Source: Eutreptiella sp. 'Long Island Sound 2002' (Eukaryota; Euglenozoa; Euglenophyceae; Eutreptiales; Eutreptiaceae). Taken from it: DNA of 64,000 nt. Below are positions 1-10,155 of the stretch, piece by piece (the stretch's first letter is position 1; every line of letters starts with the position of its first letter). The position numbers were made by a program, and so were the translations under genes. Location of the stretch: the NCBI GenBank assembly GCA_964036045.1, contig OZ038389.1, positions 40,922,064 through 40,986,063 of the forward strand, read 5' to 3'. The notes under the pieces are model-generated. The model saw only the letters and a program-made list of their open reading frames with translations. It was not told the origin of the DNA and ran no database searches.

Positions 1-627
1 GCCCATTTTTTTTTCGTTCCCCCCCTCCTCCTCCGGGGGTAGCCCCCGAAAAAAAAAAGGTAACACATTCGTTGGGTTTTTTTTCGCAACCACGACCCTT
101 TCTGTCTAAGTGACCTGAATTTGCATGTGAACATTACTATTTTGCATTGTACACAGTTTGCACTTGAACTCCACTTCAGCCAAGAGTAGTCACCTGTGCA
201 TTTGCAGGTTTGGGGTTATACGGGCAAGAGGAAGAGGGCACTCAGCGAGGTAGTGCAAGGAGAGGGACACAACGGACAAGGTGAGAGGGAGAAGGTCAAC
301 GCAAGAATCGTCATGTAGGACACTTAAGTCAACAGTCACTTAATCTCCATTTATACCTTTTTGTTGCTCCCACTTCTCACAGACTTTTTGCATGTTGTCG
401 ACAATCAACATCACATGGGGTAGATAGGACGCCCATGGTGGACATGGGCCTGCGGAAAGCGGGCATCAATTTTGCCCGCCCCAAACACCCAGCCCTGTGA
501 GTTACATTGCAAGGGCAAGAAGCATCGCGCAGGCATTGCCCCCGCTGCAAAGGGACATCAAATTTCAATGATGAGGTTTTTTTAGTCAATCCTCAGCACA
601 AATCGTCATTCGCATTGCAACCATCTA
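1..627. other. Noncoding stretch, no gene recognised
   Basis: The first 60 bases are T, C and A homopolymers of the same style as the poly-C dispersed repeats further in. The rest is mixed-composition sequence with no open frame resembling a protein family. It may hold the upstream part of the gene at 628-1972, but no promoter or splice site could be defended. Confidence 0.5.
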
Positions 628-1972
628 ATGACCCCAGTAGTCCACACAGTGGTGCCTCCATTGAACCCTTGGTCGAACTCCCGGTCTCGTGTCCCGTTCC
701 GACCAAGTGTATGGGTTTTGGAGGACATGTCAAAAGCGCTTCAAGTGAAAGTGTATAGCAGTGATGACCGTGACTTGGCCTGCCCGGAAAAGCACGTGCT
801 CTTTGGCTTGTTGGAGGGCAAGTTGCATGGGTTGGTTGTGTATGAGCCCACTTATACCGCCCTGAATTCCGAGTATGGCACCGCGACTGGGTTCCCCATG
901 CTCTTCAAGCAGAGCGGAGACAGAACGCTTGAATATGTTTCAAATGTGGACAAGCGGGTCACTTTTGTGTGCAAGGATGTGCACTTCATCAATCTTGAAT
1001 GTGCCGCGGACGGGACTTGGAGCTTGTCGTCTGAAGCTCTCACCACCATCGCCCAAGGATTGTACACGCGCAAGGTGCATGCCTATATCGTAGCGTTGCG
1101 CTTGTATGCCGGAATGCAACCCACGCCTGCAGTGCCCAGGATGAAAGAAGGCCAGCATGAGTGCCGGTATTGCCACATGTCCGTGAAAGGGAAGGACTTG
1201 ATCCAACATATGGCATTTCACATTGGCCGAGGTGAGGCGAAGGGGGCCATGTCCCCCTTGCCTCTTTTCGGGGCACACTGATGGTGCATGCCACCTCCAC
1301 ATGCAAAAGGCTAAAACAACCGACACACGCTCGCAACCTACGCCAGGAGCATGTGCTCACCGTTGCTTCCGAAAAGCTAGTATGGCAGCGTTGGCAAAGC
1401 ATGTTGTGCATAATGAGCCCATGCAATGTGTTGTTCCCAGGTGCGGCCGTTGGGAATGCTGGTACAATATGCCTGGTCACCTTTTGGTGGATGACACACG
1501 TAAGGATTTCCCCTTCACAAAGGAGCATCGGGCGCTTTCGGAGGTTTCCGAGGTGGAGAAGGCCATCTTGGATCAAGAAAGAAGTACCTGGCAGAAGGAC
1601 TTAGCCACACAGAAGAAGGAACGCGAGAAGACGTGTGTAAAGGGGAAAGTCCAGAAATTGAAAGGTGAAACCCAAATGGAAAAGGAAATCCTCACCAATG
1701 CGGTTGAGGTGGAGGAGGAAGGAGCGACAGCAAAGGCCCTCAGGGTAAGAGACAAAGCAGCCGCGGCGGTTATGAATGACGCGGACGAGGACAACGAGTA
1801 GGAGAACGAGGATACCACTAGAAAGAGCAGCACCAGCAGCAGCAACAGTACCAGCAGCGGCAGTAGTAGCGGCAACAAAAGCAACAGCACTAAAACATGC
1901 GACCAGAGCGCTACTAGTAGTAGTACAACGGACGAGAAGAAGCAGAAGAAGAAGAAGAAGAAAAGGAAATAA
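628..1972 (+). pseudogene. Broken zinc-finger protein gene with Ser-rich, Lys-rich tail
   Basis: Frame 1 is open over 628-1281, with a Met at 628 or more likely 728. Near residue 179 it carries a C-x2-C-x11-H-x3-H zinc-finger-like motif. About 20 codons later coding continues in frame 2, with a C-x2-C pair, further Cys/His positions and a WECWYN motif, then charged helix-forming sequence to 1798. The switch lies near 1240-1262, which contains G5 and C5 runs, so a one-base indel explains it. A TAG at 1799-1801 ends frame 2, yet the same frame stays open for 56 more codons: a Ser/Thr/Asn tract and a basic NLS-like end before TAA at 1970-1972. The Cys/His spacing recalls a zinc-binding module I associate with mobile-element-linked proteins of fungi; that is recall, not a search. 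Its function is unknown. Confidence 0.6.
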
Positions 1973-2562
1973 CTTGAAACGGCCTGGGCACCCCGTTGGG
2001 CGGGCGAAACGATGGCAAGCCATTTAAGGTAGGTAGGAGGTGTGGCTGCGGCGAGGGGGGGTTGGCACACACAATGTGCGTGCGGTACACTGATAATGTC
2101 ACGGTTCATGATGCGTGACTTGCAATAAGTTATGCCACGTCACTTTTTTTTTCTGCGTTGTGTGTGCAAGTGCCGTGTAGTGCGACAATGTGCACCATCC
2201 ACATATACACATGCACACCATCACACTAACACACAAACCGTAGTCCCAATCAGAACCAACCTTCTTTGGCAAGCAAATGTGGCATGGCGGTCATCAACCA
2301 GCATGCCAGGAGGCAACGGGGACATGACATTGTGGGGTCCACTATAGGCTTGGGCAACCTATAGAACGGCCAGAATGGACATTCATAACCCTTGTCCTTC
2401 AATGCTGCTGGTTCGGTGTCTTGCCCCAAATGAGGTGCATTGGCTCGTTTGGGGACTCTTTCCTTCCGATAAGACGCCAAGATGGGGCGCTGCAGTGCAG
2501 CCGGAGCAGACCGGGGGTCTTTGTGCCCTTAAACACCAATACCACCCATATCGGCAAAAATA
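1973..2562. other. No gene recognised
   Basis: Mixed-composition sequence with a CA-rich patch near 2200-2245. Short open frames overlap on both strands with no recognisable motif and no convincing splice sites. Confidence 0.5.
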
Positions 2563-2576
2563 TGAATGAATACCTT

Positions 2577-2596
2577 GAATGAATGAATGAATGAAT
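2577..2596. repeat. (GAAT)n microsatellite
   Basis: Five perfect GAAT units. The same base motif forms the much larger inverted microsatellite near 24.1-24.6 kb. Confidence 0.85.
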
Positions 2597-2752
2597 ATCC
2601 TCCTTGCACCTTCTTAATTCCAACGTGTGCAATAAAAAAGTCAAGAAATTTCAGTTTTGGGGGCCCGGAAAAATTTTTGCACAATGTTTTCCCCATACCC
2701 CCTCTCCCTTCCGGGGGTACCCCTGAAAAAAAATGCAACGGTGGTCCCAGAA

Positions 2753-2925
2753 ATTTTTTTGGGGGGGGCCTAGACCCTAGGCCCGTAGGGGGGGGAGGGG
2801 GCAGTCGGGCCTGGTCCTTGTATGCTACACCCCCGGCTGCCCCCCCCCCCCCTACCGAGGTTTTGAAAGATAGCGGTGTGGGGTCCATGACACCAACGGC
2901 GCCAAATTTTTTGTCGCATGCTTAG
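2753..2925 (+). repeat. Poly-C dispersed repeat, type A1
   Basis: Order of parts: a G-run, a GGCCTGGTCCTTGTATGC motif, a long C tract, then GGTTTTGAAAGATAG at 2859-2873 and a GGCGCCAAATTTTTT end. The same parts in the same order recur at 44092-44235 and 59841-59985, which makes this a dispersed repeat and not chance low complexity. Confidence 0.7.
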
Positions 2926-3044
2926 TTGAGAGGGGTACCTTTAGTCCTTAAGACCCTTAAGACTTTCTTCCTTGCAAAGACGAGAAATTGCTATTATCGC
3001 AGACATGCCTCGATATCCCCATGCCCCTAGACACACACACACCC

Positions 3045-3215
3045 TTGAGGTATGCATGTGGTAGTAGTGGGTTGCGTGCGGGCCCCCCTGGCCGAGCTAC
3101 CAATACCCCCCCCCCCCACCCTCCGGCCGACCAACCCCCCCTCCTCAAGTTTTGACAGATAGCTGGGGGGGTGTCGCATCAAGACCGGTTGTAGTCGCCC
3201 CCCCCCCCCCGGCCT
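3045..3215 (+). repeat. Poly-C dispersed repeat, type A2
   Basis: C-rich arms, then GTTTTGACAGATAG at 3149-3162, then a GTCGCATCAAGACC motif and a C14 tract. It matches 46795-46965 and 60205-60380 (GTCGCATCAGGACC). A1 precedes A2 here and at the two other loci, so the two may be the ends of one compound element. Confidence 0.65.
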
Positions 3216-3625
3216 GGGGCTTCGGGCAGTCATCAAACTAAAAAATAGAAATTCCTGGCGTGCTAGCACAGACTAATGGGTGCAGAATTTCGGACCCTAG
3301 GACCTGTAGCAGTCATCAGACTGAAAAATAAAATTCATGGCATGCTAGCATGGACTCCTAGGTATAGAACTTCGGACCTATGGCAATTGTCAGACTAAAA
3401 ATTAAAAATTGTTGGTACGGATAATAGGGGCTGCAACATGCAAAAGCTAGGACCCTGGGACTTGCGGCAATCATAAGATCATCAAAATCATCAGAAAAAA
3501 TAAAAAAGCCTCATGCACCGGCAAAGGTTGCAAGGTGATCAAATGATGAACCCGGCACCTATGACAAGCATCAGACGGAAAAATTAACATTCATGGACCG
3601 CTAGTAGGGGCCAACAAGCAACTAA
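3215..3625. repeat. Degenerate tandem repeat, about 80-bp period
   Basis: A CAGTCATCAGACT-like motif recurs near 3226, 3310, 3384, 3467 and 3562, each time followed by an A-rich AAAAATTAAAATTCATGG-like stretch and a GCTAGCA-like motif. About five diverged copies. No coding sequence. Confidence 0.65.
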
Positions 3626-3880
3626 AAGGCACTAGGCTTGCATAGCATGCATCCAATCACCATTGGAAACAAGCGGAATGAACACAAAAGATCTAGAGCT
3701 CACCCATCCATCCACACACACCGAGAACCAAAAACATGGGCACCGTAATTGGCGTAATCTTTTTTATTACGAACTTAATCAAACGCTGTAATTCTCATAA
3801 TTACGGCATGATTAGGGCAATTGTAATCTCGGCCTAGCCCTGTAGTTTATCATTTGAAATTCTCCCACGGTGTTGGACAT
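3626..3880. other. No gene recognised
   Basis: AT-richer intergenic sequence with an ACACACACCGAGAACC patch and a TTACGAACTTAATC stretch. Nothing recognisable. Confidence 0.4.
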
Positions 3881-3906
3881 GTGTGTGTGTGTGTGTGTGT
3901 GTGTGT
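3881..3906. repeat. (GT)13 microsatellite
   Basis: Thirteen perfect GT dinucleotides followed by imperfect GT-rich sequence to about 3915. Confidence 0.9.
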
Positions 3907-4002
3907 TTGTGTTGATTCATATTGCGACGGGTGCCCGTGCTTGCTTCTGTTTCTATTTGGCCGCTTCGTGTTGTCCGCGCGTGTGTGTTGGGGTGGGGCA
4001 CG

Positions 4003-4260
4003 TTGAGAGGGGGGGTGCACCACAGGGGGGGGGGGACCGGACCTTTAAACCGACCCCCCCCTCCCTGCTAGTTTTTGGCTGGGAAGTGCCGCACCATGGG
4101 CGCCAAAGGCACCCTAAGGAAATTTTGCTTGAACTACTAGAGGGTGAAAAAATTGATTTTCACCCCATGTGTCTATACTCAAAATACACAGTTTTTTCAG
4201 GAGAACCCAATCATGAATGAAAACCATATTGGACCAAATATGAATACCACCCCTGTGCAG
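4003..4260 (+). repeat. Diverged poly-C/poly-G dispersed repeat
   Basis: A G7 and a G12 tract, a C-rich stretch, then GCTAGTTTTTGGCTGGG and GGGCGCCAAAGG. The tail (4165-4215, TGTCTATACTCAAAATACAC) matches the tail of the A1 copy at about 44260-44280. It is a more diverged member of the A1 family. Confidence 0.5.
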
Positions 4261-4276
4261 ACGTATGTCAGAGATG

Positions 4277-4420
4277 GCCCATACCCTAGTGGGTAAAGCA
4301 GTGTCTCTGCAACTGAAAGGCCATGGGTTCAAGCCCCGGTGGGGGCAATCTGCAGGTTTCTAGGCTGGATCAGGGACACCATGGAAATTTTTTGTTTTTG
4401 TTTTTTTGTTTTTTTTTTGT
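4277..4420 (+). repeat. tRNA-derived SINE, Cys-like head
   Basis: Positions 4277-4346 read as a degenerate 70-nt tRNA. A box-A-like TACCCTAGTGGGTAAAGC starts at 4282. A box-B-like GGGTTCAAGCCCC lies at 4325-4337. The ends GCCCATA and TGGGGGC pair at five Watson-Crick positions plus one G-T. If the middle is the anticodon loop, its triplet is GCA (Cys) at 4309-4311, but the anticodon and D stems are poor, so a working tRNA is unlikely. A roughly 35-bp unrelated body and a long T-rich end (4384-4420) follow, as in a Pol III-transcribed SINE. A decayed tRNA pseudogene is the alternative. Confidence 0.55.
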
Positions 4421-4544
4421 GCTTTGATTTGATCTCCTTTGTTGGGGATCTCCTGTCTGCCCCTGTTTTTCTGGGCGGACAGTAGTTCACAACCCCATCT
4501 GTGTCTCTACTGCAGTTCTGCGAAATTGCGCGAAGGTGATTTCG

Positions 4545-4705
4545 ATCCTGAGTTGTTGCTTGTGTGAACCCCAATAATGCAGGGGTGACGTAGCATTTCC
4601 GCCAACTTGTGGGCCCCCCAGAAGGTACGGCTGAGGCAGGCAATTCTGATTCTGTCCCCCTTTGTTTGGGGATTCCCGAGAATGCAAGGGTGATGTAGCG
4701 TCTGG
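4545..4705 (+). repeat. Two diverged copies of the 85-bp-type repeat unit
   Basis: The segments around AATGCAGGGGTGACGTAGC and AATGCAAGGGTGATGTAGC, together with CAACTTGTGGGCC and ATTCTGATTCTGTCCCCC, align with the unit of the 16.4-18.0 kb array (TTCTGATTTTGCCCCCC, GGCAGGGGTGAGGTAGCC, CCCACTTGTGGGCC). These are isolated outliers of that family. Confidence 0.6.
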
Positions 4706-4709
4706 ACGC

Positions 4710-4868
4710 CTGGACGCACTTCTCGAGGCCAAAAAGAAGAGAACCCGTCGAGCAAGCGATTCGTCCAGTGACGACGAGGACTCCGGTGGACAAGCGCTCT
4801 TAGCGCCGCTTTCATTACCTTCCTCAACTCCACCACCATGTCCTCACCTTCCATCACCCATTTTTTGA
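4710..4868 (+). CDS. Possible 3' exon of a nuclear protein
   Basis: This open stretch, with no local start codon, encodes a basic cluster (KKKRTRR) followed by an acidic serine cluster (SDSSSDDEDSGG), a proline-rich end and a TGA at 4866-4868. A basic NLS-like cluster followed by CK2-like acidic serines is typical of disordered tails of nuclear proteins. No clear acceptor or upstream exon was found. It could be a remnant or chance. Confidence 0.3.
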   Translation: MDALLEAKKKRTRRASDSSSDDEDSGGQALLAPLSLPSSTPPPCPHLPSPIF

Positions 4869-4989
4869 GACCCCAAGGAGGAGAACCCCATGAAGGGCAC
4901 ACGGCGCGTTGGTGCACTTGATGTACAACCGGTGTGCGGGCATAGTGCATGCGCATGTTGTGGGCACGCAGTGCGCGGAGGGATTTTTT

Positions 4990-5360
4990 TTTGTTAAAAA
5001 AGCTTAGTGCGCGCGTTGCAAACCCCCCCCCCCCTCTCCTCCAAAGGGTTTCGAAACATACATGAACTCCTGCTTCACAACATGCATGGTTCGGCTTGGG
5101 TGGGGCGCCACTGGCAACAGTGGCCGGGAATTGACTCGGTGGTGCTATGCCCTTAAACACAAGTACCACCTACCATCCCCCCCTCTTGCAATGTTGTTTT
5201 TGCCAACATACATACTGCAAAAATGTCTCGCGCGATGAGGGGGTCATTTTAAGCCACATGTGTTGGGGTCCGGGTGCCCCCCTCCCCTTCAACCAGCCCT
5301 AGACCCTGCCCCCCCCCCAAGACCCAGCCCCCCCCCCCCCCGCCCTGAAATTGGCTAGAA
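4990..5360. repeat. Poly-C repeat cluster
   Basis: A C14 tract near 5030, then C10 and C14 tracts near 5310-5342. The segment near 5238-5275 (GTCATTTTAAGCCACATG) resembles 29783-29806 (ATCATTTTGAGCCATATATG), which also ends in a long C tract, so the two belong to one dispersed family. No gene. Confidence 0.5.
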
Positions 5361-5399
5361 AGTGGGAGGGAGTCGGCGTATGGCCCGATGGTACGTGCC

Positions 5400-5814
5400 A
5401 CCCGTGGGGTGCGCCTGGGATGGGATGGGATGGCATCCAGGTTAGTAGTACGTTGGGGGCAAGGAGGGGGTACTATTTGGGAACAAAAGGTTAGGCTCCT
5501 CAAGAAGACTGCTAAAACACAAATGATCTTTCATTTCATCATTGTCTGCTTCAGCTTTGTGCCCAGTTCTTGTATTGGGTCATATACTTTATGATTTGGG
5601 GCTCTTTTGGAAGTGCATTATTGCTAGGCAACCGGTAAGAGAAGATTACTAGCGGGTTTGTGCACCCCCTGGGACCCTTCAACCACCAATTTTCTGTTTG
5701 TTAGCAAACAACTAGCACCTGGTCAATTGATTGGCAAATGAATATCAACTAAATCAAAAGAGTGTCAAATCAATGTCAAATGACCATGAAATGAATATCA
5801 AGGCCGGTTCCAAT
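5400..5814. other. No gene recognised
   Basis: Mixed sequence. A small cluster of ATGTCAAAT/AATATCAA motifs at 5740-5800 resembles the TGTCAAGGAAT motifs near 9.7-10.1 kb. No protein family seen. Confidence 0.4.
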
Positions 5815-5995
5815 TTCACTTGGGGTGGGCAGGGCCATCCAACCCCACCCGAAAGCCCCCCCTTGTGGCGGCACCCCCCCCCCCCCCAACAGGTGGGATC
5901 AGATGGGTCCACATCCAGAGATGCGCTCGAAGAGGGAGTTGGAGAGATTGGCTTTCCTGGGGGGGGGGGGGGTGGAAACCACTAACCACTAACGA
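5815..5995. repeat. Poly-C and poly-G paired tracts
   Basis: A C14 tract near 5874 and a G14 tract near 5959, about 85 bp apart, can form an inverted pair. Low-complexity dispersed repeat of the style seen across the window. Confidence 0.5.
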
Positions 5996-6560
5996 GAAGC
6001 GTAATTTTGAGGGATTAATTGGGCGACGACGAAAAACTTGCAAATGCCCATTGTGAGACACTCTTGGGGTCTTGGGCATCTCCCTACCCAGCCCTTCACC
6101 AAAGTTATGATTTGGGAGCAGCTTTTGGGATAGGTGATTTTTTTACATTAATAGATCTTCCATACTATGGCCGATTTTCCTATTTCAAGCCATTCTCAAC
6201 CCTAGAATTCTAGGTCTTTTGCATCTTTATACGCCCATGTTGAGGTCAGGGTGTGGACTTGCATTTGCTCCTAGCCTTGGTGGTTGTTCATCCATTGTAG
6301 AGGCAATTTAGTGGTTGCCCAATGAAGACCATTGTTATGCTTAGCCCAGCATGGTGCTTGGGCAAATGGCGGAGGGGCATGATGATTGTTGGCATGATCG
6401 TCATTATGATGGTCAAAGGCCTGAAAGGTTGGCATAAAGTCAACCTTTACCCGCAAGTCAACAAATACCCGCAATCTAAAAGGGCCTCTTTGGCCTTGTT
6501 GTCAAATGTTGACATGATCTGACCCTTCCCTCACTTGGGGCGCCATGGTTTGGAACACCA
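5996..6560. other. No gene recognised
   Basis: AT-rich sequence. A short frame at 6322-6522 is rich in Met, Ile and Val but matches no family. No defensible splice sites. Confidence 0.4.
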
Positions 6561-6572
6561 CCTTAACCCTAA

Positions 6573-7888
6573 TCGAGACCCACAATCAAGCTACGCAATT
6601 TGTCCATGCTGTTTTGAAGGTTTTGTGATATACTATGGGTCGAGAATATGTCGCCAAAGGATGAACAATAGGATAAAATGATGTGTTGGGGCATCCCAAG
6701 TGGCAGATGAACAATTTTGGAGACAGTTGTTTTTGACCACATTTTGACCCACATGTCGCCCCCGGTAATCCTGACCCTTCACCCTCTTTGACCTTGTTTT
6801 GGGTCTCAAAATGGCCCATTTTCAAGGCTTTTGGGACCTTGGGCGTGCCAAAAAAGTTTTGAGCCCGTGGGTTAACATTGGCTCAAAACGGGCTAAAAAC
6901 ACTCGTTTCAGCATCCCACAAGGCCTAGGTGCAATTTTTGGAAAAATGATTTTTTTTTCAATTTGGGGACCCTTTTGGACCCCCTTGGCCACCAAAGAGG
7001 ACATTTTGACGCCATGGTGTTTGGTATTTGGTATTTTGACACCGTCGCTTCAACAAGGGGACAAAATCAGAAATGGCTATTTCAGCCCTGCTTTCTTGGG
7101 GGCCCACATGCGAGCGGAATGGTGACATAACACCTGCCGTCTTGGGGGTCCCCAACGTAGGGACAACATGAGAAGTGGATCCTCAACCCCTGCCTTCTTG
7201 GAGTCCCCATCGTGGGGAGTCATCAAGATTGCTACATGACCCCTCCCTTCTTGGGGTCCACATAGTGGGGATAAATCAATGTGGCGACAGAATCCCCGTC
7301 TACATGCCTAGATTCAACCAGCCTTCAGGTGAACAATGCAGAAACTGCAATATACCACAATTACAGAGGCATCCGAAACTGCACGCCACAAGCACTGCAG
7401 GAAAAGCTCTTCTCTTCGCCCGCACAAGGCCCTGGCTGCAGGAAAGCAACCACCGGGACGGGGGGTGCTCGGCGTCTATCGCGTTGGACAAATGTGAGAG
7501 CTGGAAACCGCAACAAGTGCAGGGTTGTGGGTGGACGAGGTGCCCTCGGACCAAGCAGGTTGCGGTACATGACATCCATCTTCCATGGTTCCACCACTTT
7601 GATGGGGTTTACCGTTTCGGGTGATTTTGAATCCAAGAATGTGCAGGTGGAAGGACACCTCCTGACTTGGCGCCACCGCCCTGGGTGGCCATCGTCAAGG
7701 TTTTTGCCCAGACTTTGTGTGACTGTACTTCATACCCATCGGTATCATCCCCCGAAATTTGGGCCAAATCTGAGCCATGACGATGGAGCCTCTTTTTCGT
7801 GCGCTTGCTGCTTGCTGCTAAAAGGGGTAGCTCCACCATTGATTCTGGAGAGGGGAACAGAATCTTACTGGTTCCACCAACTCAGTGA
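6573..7888 (+). mobile_element. CCCTAA-bordered element, short copy
   Basis: The left border is CCTTAACCCTAA (6561-6572) followed by TCGAGAC. The right border is CTCAGTGA followed by CCCTAACCCT (7889-7898). The longer element at 44436-46767 has the same borders (CCCTAA/TCAAGAC and CTCGGTGA/CCTTAACCCT). Inside, 6790-6990 aligns with about 44655-44850 (CCCATTTTCAAGGC, CTCAAAACGGGCTAAAAACAC). The segment 7495-7888 aligns with one copy of the 607-bp unit of the long element (TGTGTGACTGTACTTCATACCCAT, then TTGCTGCTTGCTGCTAA). Between them, 7060-7290 holds units of the 85-bp-type family. No transposase or RT is visible, so it would be non-autonomous. Confidence 0.55.
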
Positions 7889-7898
7889 CCCTAACCCT

Positions 7899-8488
7899 GA
7901 CCACCGAATGGTTCAGTCTGTGCTCCTGCATACCCCTGCCATATTTGAAACATCGTGCCCCTGTTGCCATGAGCTCTGCTACATCAGCTCTGCAATGATG
8001 GTTGACGACCCAGTTGGTGTTTGTTCCGTTCCATTTCACTTCAAAGGCCCTACAGCAAATGGAAATTCAAGAACATCTCTCCACTGTCGGCGGCATGCCC
8101 AAGCCCACTTCTACGGACGACCCCACAGCTGCGTTCGCAAGCTGGTCTGCTACAGTCCCTGACAGTCCCATGCCAGTGCAGTACAAATTGAGGAAGTATG
8201 TCCGTGCTGTCTCCCCCTCCCCGCCCCCAAAAGGAAACTGAGAATGATGCCTCTCCACTGACAGTACCTCCCGCACCATGCATCATGCCATATGAAGCAT
8301 CAAAGTCTGCTGATGCCTGTTCGAGAGTTCTGTAGGGAACAACTGGAGGAAGAATTTGTTCTGCACACTAGAAGCTCTGACCACCTATGAAATGGAAGTC
8401 TGACGCTTTTGAGTTCTGTTTCAGCTCTGAAACAGCTGTGGGTGTAAAAGATTTCAAAGTCATCTGCTGCATAGGACACTGATGATTC
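7899..8488. other. Unrecognised sequence upstream of the RT relic
   Basis: This stretch should hold the reverse-transcriptase palm region of the element at 8489-9362, but no YxDD-type motif was found in a consistent frame. It is either decayed beyond recognition or replaced. Confidence 0.35.
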
Positions 8489-9362
8489 GTGGAAGTATGG
8501 CTCATATCCAAGAAGAGTGTGTTGCAGCCTGTGGTTAGGTCTGAGTGGTTGGGTAAGAACATTGATTTGGAGTGTCTGTCTATTTCCAATTCACAGTTTC
8601 TACAGACGAGATTGTTTGCTGCACTGTTGCAGTTACACAGGAAAGTAGTGCCTGTAAAAATGCTGATGCGAGTGCTGGGACTTGTGGGCTGGTGTGCAGC
8701 GCCCAAGTCTGGCCATTTACCGTTTCTGGCAGGCATGTATATGTTGATTGCTTATAGACGATCCCACACGGGTCACACACAACGTATGGAGATCGTTGTT
8801 GACTGCCACATTTGTGGCTATCTCTGCCTTTCGTGTTCCTAAGATACTATCACCAACGTGGAAATTGGTGAAATGGTTAGCGGTTGATGCTGCTGAATAT
8901 CTGTCTCCATTTGGTGTCAGGTATAGAATAGGGTTCTTCGACGGGGTATATGGCCAGGTTTTTGAATGTCCCAGTTGGGTGTGTAACCAACAGGTTGCGG
9001 AACTCTATGGGGTATTGGTCCTGGTTCGCATTTCTGCCCGTAGAAGGTACTCACAGGTGACCATGTTACAAGATAATATGCAAGCAATATGGAATACGAT
9101 AAATTTGAGGTCACGAGCAGGTCTGTGGAGACAAAATAGGATTTTGCGCGCGGTCACACATCAGCTGAGAAGGTCTGCACTGGTGGTTCATGTAGTTTAC
9201 ACTCCCACAGAACTACAGCCGGCTAACCCTTTGTCGAGAGTCCAGGTGGTTGACTCAGCTTGTATTGACAGTGCAGTCCAGGTGGCCCGAGACATTTGGG
9301 GGTCTATGCTCAACAGTCTGAAACGCTTACAGGTTAAAGGTGTGGCCTTTGTGCCCACGTAA
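8489..9362 (+). pseudogene. Reverse transcriptase thumb plus RNase H relic
   Basis: Frame 2 (8489-8842) has the RT pattern KSVLQPVVRSEWLGKNID, the usual KS-x-L-x-P...(F/W)LG-x-x-(I/V)D lead into the thumb. Frame 3 (8748-9362) continues as an RNase H domain: D65 in FFDGVYG, E85 in QQVAELYG and D109 in LQDN are candidate catalytic acids. The fourth position reads ELQPANPLSR, with Asn where NPAD is usual. At least one frameshift (about 8750-8840) separates the halves, and the palm is missing upstream. The NPxxPLSR ending is shared by DIRS-like, Ty3-like and related retroelements; no integrase or recombinase is visible to choose between them. Once cytoplasmic or nuclear cDNA synthesis, now defective. 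Confidence 0.7.
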
Positions 9363-9690
9363 TCCTGTTGGTGTGGGCATGGCTTTCTTTGTGCAATTCA
9401 GCAGTTGTTATATGTTGTGGTGGTCCTATTGTCTGGATGTTGAATACATAAGAGAAAGCGGCCTGATGGATTCTGCTATGCATTATTGAATTTTCTGGTT
9501 TTTGGATTGCATGTATTTTGGTAAAACATTCGTTGCTGTGCTAACGGTGGTTTTACCACTGAATCTCTTGCATACTTTACTTGACATACAGAATATTTAT
9601 TGTTTTTGCATAGCTGAGTGGACTCTGAAGCCCACCCGCCCGCCCACTCTATTGTGTGCGCATAATGACAGGTTCTACCAGCATGGATAT
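9363..9690. other. No gene recognised
   Basis: Downstream flank of the RT relic. It may be the 3' end of that element, but no terminal repeat was found. Confidence 0.35.
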
Positions 9691-9694
9691 TGAA

Positions 9695-10155
9695 GAAGTG
9701 TCAAGACATTTCACACAGTGTCAAGGAATATCAAGAATACTTAGTGATTGGCAAGGGGGGCCAGTGAGCGTCAACGACTGGCAACGTCATACAAGGGGCC
9801 AAGGGATCCAGATGACCTCTCAAATCAGGGGTAGGATTGTTCCGCAATGTGGGCTGTTGGTGTGCTAGTGTATTCATTTGAGTGAGGATTTGAAACACTT
9901 CGTAGAAAAGGATGATTCTCATCCTAATCTAGTTTTTCTTTTCTTTGTTTTGTGCTGGTGCGGTAGAGGAAGGTCCCTCCGTGCTGACATGCACTCTCAA
10001 GGTTTTGTATACCACCGTTGTGTGTGGTGGGGAGTCAATCAGTGGATTTAGGACTGTCAAGAATTGGCAAGGATTGCCAAATGGTGTCCAGGAGTGTTAA
10101 GGAATGTCAGTAGGTGTCGTTGATGTTCAAGGGCTCTGAAGGAGTGTCAATGCAA
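9695..10155. repeat. Dispersed TGTCAAGGAAT-type short repeats
   Basis: Motifs such as GTGTCAAGACATT, GTGTCAAGGAATATCAAG, GACTGTCAAGAATTGGCAAG and GTGTTAAGGAATGTCAG cluster at 9695-9790 and 10045-10155, at spacings of about 10-20 bp. This is a degenerate minisatellite without coding content. Confidence 0.5.

Noticed and set aside
1573-2109. Leu/Phe-rich minus-strand frames opposite the Ser/Lys tail
   Set aside because: Antisense shadow of the AGC and AAG codon runs of the plus-strand zinc-finger gene.
4277-4346. Functional tRNA-Cys gene
   Set aside because: D and anticodon stems do not pair well; better explained as a SINE head or tRNA pseudogene.
7281-8162. 293-codon plus-strand open frame as a gene
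   Set aside because: It overlaps the right part of the CCCTAA-bordered element, whose homologues at 44.9-46.7 kb do not keep the frame.
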